64,000 bases of DNA from Larimichthys crocea. Its lineage: Eukaryota; Chordata; Actinopteri; Sciaenidae. The stretch's first letter is position 1. Each line of letters begins with the position of its first letter. The DNA lies in contig NC_040018.1 of the NCBI RefSeq assembly GCF_000972845.2, positions 12,311,157 to 12,375,156 of the forward strand, written 5' to 3'. The notes below the pieces were generated by a model. It worked only from the letters and a program-made list of their open reading frames with translations. It was not told the origin of the DNA and did no database searches. Below, piece by piece: positions 41,701 to 50,700 of this stretch. Both the position numbers and the translations under genes were made by a program.

Positions 41701-44700
41701 CAGGCTGCAACAAAGATTCACAGATTGACTTATAGAGGTAAAATGAGGTAAAAGACAAAATAGACAGGAGATTAATGAGGATGTTCTTTTAAACATATTG
41801 TTCCAGGTCTTTGCATGTTCATGTTTAAACACTGAAAACAGCTGATTTCAGTCATAAAAGAGATCCACAGTGTGAAAGAGAACTGTCTTGTCGAGCCCTC
41901 CTTACAATCCTCACATGATGGTTCACTTACTGATTTTTCAAGCCACATCTGGTAAGCTGCCCCTCATAGTCACCGCTGTGGTGCCATGCTTGTCAGAGCT
42001 CAACTCTCCGTGATGATGAATAGCAGTGCTGTCAGACTGCCGACACACCATAAGTAAAGATATAAATTAGTCTTGAGATGGAAGAAGGAAAACTGAGTAC
42101 TGAAATGGTGCATTCAAATTGCATCAACAATGCCTCTTTGCTTTTACGGTTTTTCAACATTGACAGTATTTTACTGCAGACTGAACACTTTGCAGTGTGA
42201 TAGTTAAACAGAGCACAACAGAACCATTACAGAACAATACGCACCTGATTCACAAAGCAAACACCGTCTGTGTAATATATAGCAGATGCTCATCTTAAGA
42301 ATAACTGTCCCAGAAAAAAAAAATGGAAAAAAAGGTAATGGGATTCCACTTGGGTAAAAAATTAATCAGGCCAGTAGCGTCAAACTCACCACTGATAGAC
42401 CTGTCTCACTTCCTTTCTGTCTCCCTCTCATTCTATTTAGCATACGCAAACAATTTCAGGAGAGCTATTGTACCAAGCCTATAGAATAGATGAATACAGA
42501 TTGTTGATGTTGTTATTAAGCCTGCTCCATAAATAAAATATCTACATCTGAAAGCTCCAACACAAGAATGGTTAAACACTATTTAATGGGATTCAAAACA
42601 AAACCTGTACAGAACAAGTACAGACTGGCGTCAGACAGTACATGCACACCATTGTTGTTTATACATGTATAGATTAATATCGACTAACGTGTCAGTACAT
42701 GCCAAAAAGTTACAATTTCTCTTAGCAACTGTGCATGATAGCAACACTGCAGCAAATCTAGAATGCCCCTTATATAAAACGATGAACGCTTCATTTAAAG
42801 CAGTCCTGTGAAATGTCTATTTGCAGTGTCTGTTTTTACTTCATACTTCTACTGTCTGAGGAAAAGGACAGAGAGCGGACAAGGACAAGAAGAGAAGAGC
42901 TTTTCAGTTGTTTTGGAACTGTAGTGAACAGTCTTTGAATGCTTGGAGCAGCACAGGCATAATGTTCTTCCCTCTAACACATCAGAAGCAAATGAAATAG
43001 TGAAGATAGTTATCAAAACAATTCATTAGAACATAAGAACAGAGCACAAAACACCCACATATCCATCAAAGCAGAGATGGTATCCGATTTACTCAGGCAA
43101 GTGTGGACTACATTCCTAATTTGTTGTTATGTTTTGAAGACCCATTTACTGTGTGTTAACTCGAGTTACTGATTCATGAACAGTAGTGCAGCTGTACTCT
43201 GATGGAGTTTTCTCTTGTGGCTCAGCAGCGATCGATGGCCTGGCTTCCCAGCAGGATGATGGTCAGATCCAGATCCTGACAGTGGGTCATAACACCACAG
43301 AGGAGGGCGAGGCAGAGCCCGTCATGAGCTGCACTCAGTCGCAGAGTAAACAGGACCTGCGCGTCACCATGCTCAAGAAAGGTACCGTCGGCTTTCAAGA
43401 ATAATTCTCTCACTGCATCTGCAATATCACGATCATGAGTTCATATTTACACCCACGGCATTCTGGGCCGCGGCTGTGGTGTTCTGGTAGGAGGGTGAAA
43501 CACACTGAATCATGTTAGAATGGGCAACTGCAAATAGAAATGCCATTTTAAGGCCCAGTGTATGAATGATATCATTCAGTCACTGTATGAAGCTGACATA
43601 TTTTTCTGCCACTATAATGTTTTTGCTATAAACATGGATTACTATATAACCATGGATTACTTCATATAACAATGTTTACTTACTTACTACTTACAATATT
43701 TTGGACACATACTGTAAATCATCATTTTTATACCTTTACTGTATAAAATGCACAGGGTGCCCTTGTAGCTCCCCTGGTACAGTGTACCCTATGTGCTTAT
43801 GCTGAGTCCTTACTGCAGTGACCGATGTCCGGTTACAGCCTGCCTTTGTTGCATGTCATCCTCTGTCTCCATCTACCCCCGTCATCAGTGTATTGTGACA
43901 TTTTTAGCAAAAATGTTTTTCGAAGCAGTATGGGAATTTTTGAGGACAGTACATACATACAGTATGTTGTACTCCACACTTTGGGACACTCTGATATAAT
44001 AGGGGTTATGGAGGATAGCTACAGTTCACTAGGGAGCAAATAGAAAATGATTTCAGACACAGTTTTTAGAAATAGAGACTTTGGAAATAAATTATGAGGT
44101 TGTGCTCCTAAATTTTTCAACAACCATATTCCTTGTTGTGCAGAGCTGTAATTACCGAGAGATGAGTTTGTTCCTGTCCGCATTTCCAAAGATGTTAAAA
44201 CACCTCAAGTGAATGAGCTTGAAATTTAGTGTTCAGTGATATCTAACCGTTAATGAAGTGGGAATATGTTCCTGTTAGAGGCTACATTTATTGCAGCATT
44301 TCATGATAAAAATTAACAAGAAAAAAAAAGTGACACCTCTTGTTTTTTGTTTTTCTTGTCTGACAAGGTATGTCCAGCAGTATGAATTTTGATGAAGAAG
44401 AGGACGATGAAGATGAAATTAGCTCCAGTTCCTCACAGCTCAACAGCAACACGAGACCAGGCTCCGCCACGAGCAAGAAGTCATGCAAGGTGAAAATGAA
44501 GTTCACAGCACATGTTTGCACTCTTTGCATCATGTGTTTTTATTTTACCCAGCAACCATTGCATTTTAACACTGAATAGCAAGCAGGGAATAAATGTAGA
44601 CTCAATTTTGTCGCTCAGCTGGACTCTATTTTAAAACTCCATGGCTGAAAGTAGAGTAATAAATCTTGCAAATCAAATGCAGTTGTACAGGCAATATTGG

Positions 44701-47700
44701 AATTATTTTGGGCTTTTGCTATTTCTGGCCTGCGATTTCTTTACACAGATGTCACCTTAAAGTAACTTTGCTGTGCATGTTACAGTGCGGATGATATTGT
44801 ACGCAGGTGGTGGAACAATAATCTCACACAGACATGTTATGTGCCTCTGGGAGTTTGAAAGGAAACCAATTATTCAGTTAGAAGATACACACCTGAGGCA
44901 GAGAGCCTTGCATGAAAGCCCAGGTGGACCATTGTAAGCATTAATGGTTTGTAACAATCAAGCATAAGATTAAGTGTTTATCAGCAGTCAGCAAGCTGTT
45001 ATTTTGCACTTTTCTTACTTCTGATCACTTGAAGTCGGCATGCTTTGGGTCCGCTTGATGCTAATCCTGTTAAAGTTTAAGGTCACATATTTAATTTAGG
45101 TTTTGTTTTCCTCCATTTCAGGTGTAATAATGGATGACCCAGGTCAGATAACAATGAAACCCACTTTAAAACAGCCTCTTTGCTTTGTTATTATGATAAC
45201 CATCATTTCTCTATCTAATTCTGCTCTAATCTTTCTAGTCTTTCATCTCTATACCAGGTCCTTATTTTAGCCACAGTGTGCTCATTCTCAGTCCCAGTGG
45301 GCGATTTGATCTTCAGGCTCATTACTCCATTCTAATGAAAGTCGACTCTACTGCATCACTCACCGGTCCAACATCTCATGAGGGGTCTTGCCCTGTGTGG
45401 GCTGTTTTTCACCCACAGGAGGTAGCGTCAGCACCGACTCCACCAGTCAATGAGCCTGTCATCGATGTAGATGACCTTGAAGAGTTTTCTCTGCGACCCG
45501 CACCACAGGGGGTCAGAGTGAAGTGCAGAATCACCAGGGACAAAAAGGGCATGGACAGAGGCATGTATCCCACCTACTACCTTCACCTGGAGAGAGAGGA
45601 CGGCAAGAAGGTGAGATGGGTCAGCGAACAGAAATGTTGTCACTGTAAACAACAGACTTCATCAACCCAAACACTTAAGTATAGTACATTAAACATTGTG
45701 AAACTAAATAAGTTGCACAGTTTATGCAAGACTAACAGACATTTAATGTTGTGTATCAAGAATTGAATAAAAAGTTTCATAAAGACGTATAGGTTTTTTC
45801 GTGTGCTCAACACTGTGTGTATGACATAAAATATTTTGAATGGATTGTTTTGTAGTTTCAAGTGAATAGGTTGATTGCCCTTAAGGATGCTGGTGTAGTT
45901 CATATTTTCTAATCTGGTTTCCGGCTTGGCTTGTCACAGGTGTTTCTGTTAGCTGGCAGGAAGAGGAAAAAGAGTAAAACATCCAATTACCTCATATCTA
46001 TCGATCCCACTGATCTGTCCCGAGGTGGAGAGAGCTTCATTGGGAAACTGAGGTAAGTCTGCAGTGGCTTTGCTGCGTGACAGATTTTGGCAGCCTGCAC
46101 CAGAAATGAAATACACTGAGTTTTTATGAAATCATGTTTTTTTTCTTCAAGTTCCTTTATTTAACTTTTGTACTTCTGTCATCGCTATCTAAATCTTCCT
46201 TCAAATGTTGAACCCTGTACTTTTATTTCAGGTCTTGTGTTGAGTGTTGATACAAATTTCTATCAATATTAAATGACATCTTTTTCTGACAACTTTGCTA
46301 ACAGCCAAACATCAAGCAAGTGCAACAACACAAAACAAAGCAGCCAGCTAATGTTACAACAAGAAGCCCAGGGAGGCATCTGTCTGTCTTCAGCCTTTTA
46401 TTTCACAAAGCTCTCACCAACGACTAAAAGTCAGTCCCTTTTGCCCTGCAGCCTTTTGTTAGATCATTCTCTCTTTTTCTCTTCTTAGTTTGCTTTGTCA
46501 ACATACTCTTCTGTCTCTTCACTTTTGCCATGCCCTGCCTCTGTTAAGCCTGGTTACATAGCCCGCTCGCCTGGCTCTAATTCTTTTGCCCATTCCGGTG
46601 TCACTGCCTGTCAGCAATTCCCAATGCCCAAGGCCTGAAAACCTCTTCCCCCAGGTGCCCTGACTCACAGTCTGGGCAGCAGTACAGTAGCTACAGCTCA
46701 CAGCACTTTGCTTTACTGTCCGTCAGGAAACTCTGTAAATCACCAAGAGCTGATGTAGAGTAACTGGAGGACACCAGCGGGAAAGCAGAAAACAGTTTCT
46801 CCATAAAATAGGATCCAGCTCCACCAAAAATAAGTGAAATAGTCTGTGGTGTGTTAGTGTCATAAATGTGCCCTATATATACGTATATATACGTATATAT
46901 ACGTGTATATATAATACATATCTATATATATATATATGGGAGAAGAGACATACAGGGCACAGAATGAGGATGATACCTGATTACAAGTCAATGTAGCATC
47001 ATAATCATTTAAATGGATATTTAATTTAACTGAAATACAATTCCATATATAAATAATTCAGATACATTTGGAATCAAGCAACATAACTTCATTTACATAT
47101 TGAGCCTACAAAACATCACGTTCACAATACCATGCATACTATAATTACTAAGGTATGAATCAGGATCAGCAAAACTGCTAATTTATGAATACTTGAGCAG
47201 CAGACCAGGTTACTCAGACAGCACCTTCATATTTATGTTTGCTAATGTATGCTAATATTTAGAATGTCCTTAACCTCAGTAATTAAAATATAGAATTTGT
47301 TATATTATTGCATGAATCTGTAATTCACCACTCAGTTTTTACAACTCAATGTTACATATATTCCGCATTTATGCCCATTAGGTGTAGGAGCCAGTAAGGC
47401 CACAATAAGATTTGTAGGAAGTGAGTAGTGACATAATCTTTAAAGACAGCTTCACGGCTGCGATAGTGGCTCCATGGAAACTCTTGGGGAGTTTAATCAA
47501 ATATGGCTCTGTGCAGCCTTTAATCTTCAGAGCAGGCCTGACCATTGGTCGATGCACTGCTCAAACATTTGCAATCACAGTCTCACTTGATTGATGAAGA
47601 TCTAAATTTAAATGAACAGTGACCTTTCATCTAGTGCTTCTCAAGAGTCCCCCTCAAGGACAAAAATGCAGTTTTGTCAGCTGTTTAAAGCTTTGAAAAA

Positions 47701-50700
47701 ACATCACGATACCAAACTGCTTACCTACGATGTACTCGTACATCATACAGTGAAACCACTAGAGGATATCGTTCGGGTTACTGCACTGTTATGGGTTTTA
47801 TTGTAGCCTTAATATGAGCATAACTGTGAAATAAAGAGCAAAATAAAACAAATAATTATTTCTTATCAGGAAGAATAGTAGCACAACATGCACTATAAAG
47901 AACGTGATGCATTATGTGAGGAAGCATATGTTCAACTAATAAGCCCACATTTACTACATGAAATTATTTACACACATAAAGACCCTGATAATATCTGTGC
48001 ATAAAGCCAACCAGATAGTGCCATGTTGATTTAGGAAGTACCATAGCGATGCTATTATTATAATCATACATAGATTAGCACAGCTACAGTTTAAAATATG
48101 CTCATTGGACTGAAATGGAATTTTATGGTTTAAAACCTCCTCCCCCTCACCACATGTACTCAGAAACAAAGACAGAAAAATATGGAAACAAACAAAAGAT
48201 CTAATTGTAAAACATGAAAAAGATATGGTATGATGCAGAAATAAACAAACAAACAAACAACACATTTATTATCACGATATAGTCTAATATGTGGTAATCA
48301 GTTCTGTTTACCAGAACAAGCAGGTGCAACACTTAAATTATGGGACTGGCACAGACTTAAAATGATCCAAGACCTTTATTTGACAGATTCAGGATAATGA
48401 TGTCTTTGGAGAAGTTCAGTCTCAAAAAAATAAAATTAAAATAAATCAAAATAACGCACTTATTAGACCCTCACACTCACCTTTGGAAAAAATATGATAA
48501 AAGACAGTTACATATGATGAAATATATCATATCAGAGTTTTACGATTCCACTGTATAAACCGAATGCCTCGAAGGAATTGCAATTCTAAATTTCAGCTTA
48601 AGATTGAGAAGCAGTTTGTGCCAATGCTCATATCAAGTCTATAAATACACATTTATATACAGTAAATGGTTAATGTGGACTAATGTGACACTGGTGGAAT
48701 TGAAGTGTAACTTCAGTATTTTTAAATCTGGGCCTTGCATTGTAGCCTGTTTTGCAGCTGCAGGATGCAGCGCCCTCACCCAGTACCAGAGCAAATCCAA
48801 AGGTTGTTGACCCTATTAGTCACTTTGACACAAAAACATGGGACAATAAGGTTACCCTTTAAAAGAATATAATAGTAAAAACACATGTTATGCACAATGG
48901 AAACTAGAGGAATATTGTTTCACTGTACTTGGAAATGCAGGAAGATTAAAACTCTTCTGGGAAGAGAGTTTTTTATTATTTCAAAACAAGGTTTACTGGA
49001 CCCCAAATCTTTTTCTGAAACACAATTATAATAATAAAAAGAAGAGCATTTATAGACCTCAGCTTGCTCTACGCTAAAAATAAAAAAATGAAAGAATTTT
49101 CCCCAGTATTAGAAATCTTAAGTCAAGAATTTATGGTAAACAGATCGGTAGAACATTTCCTTCATTTCCAGTAGATCCATGAATGCAGTTTCACAACACT
49201 ACACTTCCTGTTTACATAGTAAATGGTCATCAACAAGCTGTTGTTCTCGGATAAGACGTCACTAAAAGGCAAAAAAGCCACAGGCCACTTGCCTCTCTCA
49301 GTGGTGCCATGAGTCACTGTCAGGATCTGGCCATCCTCCTACTGGAAAGCCATGCCATCAATCCCTGCAATAACAATCTCCATCAGAGCACAGCAACTAC
49401 ATTACTGTTCAACAATAGGAGTGAGCTGAAGGGGTGGGGTATTTATTTTTTTTTAATTGATTTATGGATTACAGATTGGCAGTAAAGGAAACATTTTACA
49501 AGATGCAACATGCTGTGCATGCATGCATCACAGCACAAACTGGGAATATTGTATTGCTTTGCAAATGTCAAAGGCATTTCACAAGTTAATCACAAGTTGG
49601 GTAATCTTACTGTTTATTTGTAGTTATACTATAGCATTTTATGTTTCTACCTGGATCATGACATTGTAGTATATTTCACCATCATATAGTAATATCTGGA
49701 TGGATTAGTCATTAGAGACACACTGGGAATGTTCTTGTTTTTCTCAACCATGCCAATAGACACACACACACACAACATCAGACCACTTCAGTCTGTTTTT
49801 ATGCTTTCTTTGCAGGTCTAACCTCATGGGAACCAAGTTCACTGTATACGATAGTGGTCTGAACCCTCTGAAGAGCACTACCAGCCTCGAAGCTAGCAAC
49901 CTGCGCCAAGAGCTAGCAGCCATTTGCTATGTGAGTTGATCAAAACGCTCCTTAACCTTCAGCTCTAATTCTTTTTAGATTTAATTTATGTTAGGGCAAG
50001 AGTTGAGCAGCGAGTTGGTAATAAGATTCATGATAATTCAGTGAGACTACATACACAGAGATACAATGCTTGACAACCTACTTAACATGGAATGACTTAG
50101 TATCACAGGTCTAAAAGAATAAGCAGAAGAAGACCTATGATATATGTCATTTTATTTACTGTGAAAACACAGCATCCAGGTTAATGTGTCTGGTGGCCTT
50201 TGAAATGAAATAAAGAATACAACATACAACAAACTGAGGACTCAGGGCATTCTCATAATCAGGTGGATATCAAGTTATCGTCTATGCATGTATAAAATCA
50301 GATGATTATTTATGGAGGACAGTGGCTTTAAGTTTCATTGCAGGCAGCCTTCAATAGACCATAATGCAGTGTGTGATTCTAAAAATGTGTATTTAATGCA
50401 GTTTTAATACATTTGTACATCACTGATATTTAATATAATAACATACTATAATATGCTGTTAAAGATTTTTAGGGTTTGTCATCTTTTGAATTTAGGAAAC
50501 CAATGTCTTAGGATTCAAAGGACCTCGCAAAATGAGCGTCATCATTCCTGGAATGAACATGGACCATGAAAGAGTGTCTATTCGTCCACGTAACGTATGT
50601 GTTACCTAAATTTTCAAAAGCCACACCTGTTCTAACTGATTTAACCTCTTCTTATACTTGATCTGCTGTGCATGATGTCCTTGTCCGAATTCTCCTTCAT

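Larger units (their letters stand above)
46053..49815 (+). other. tub intron 8
   Basis: It has a TATATACG-type microsatellite at about 46868-46936 and, on the minus strand, a decayed copy of tub exon 5 at 49283-49410. The rest is AT-rich with no recognisable exon or transposon. Confidence 0.8.
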
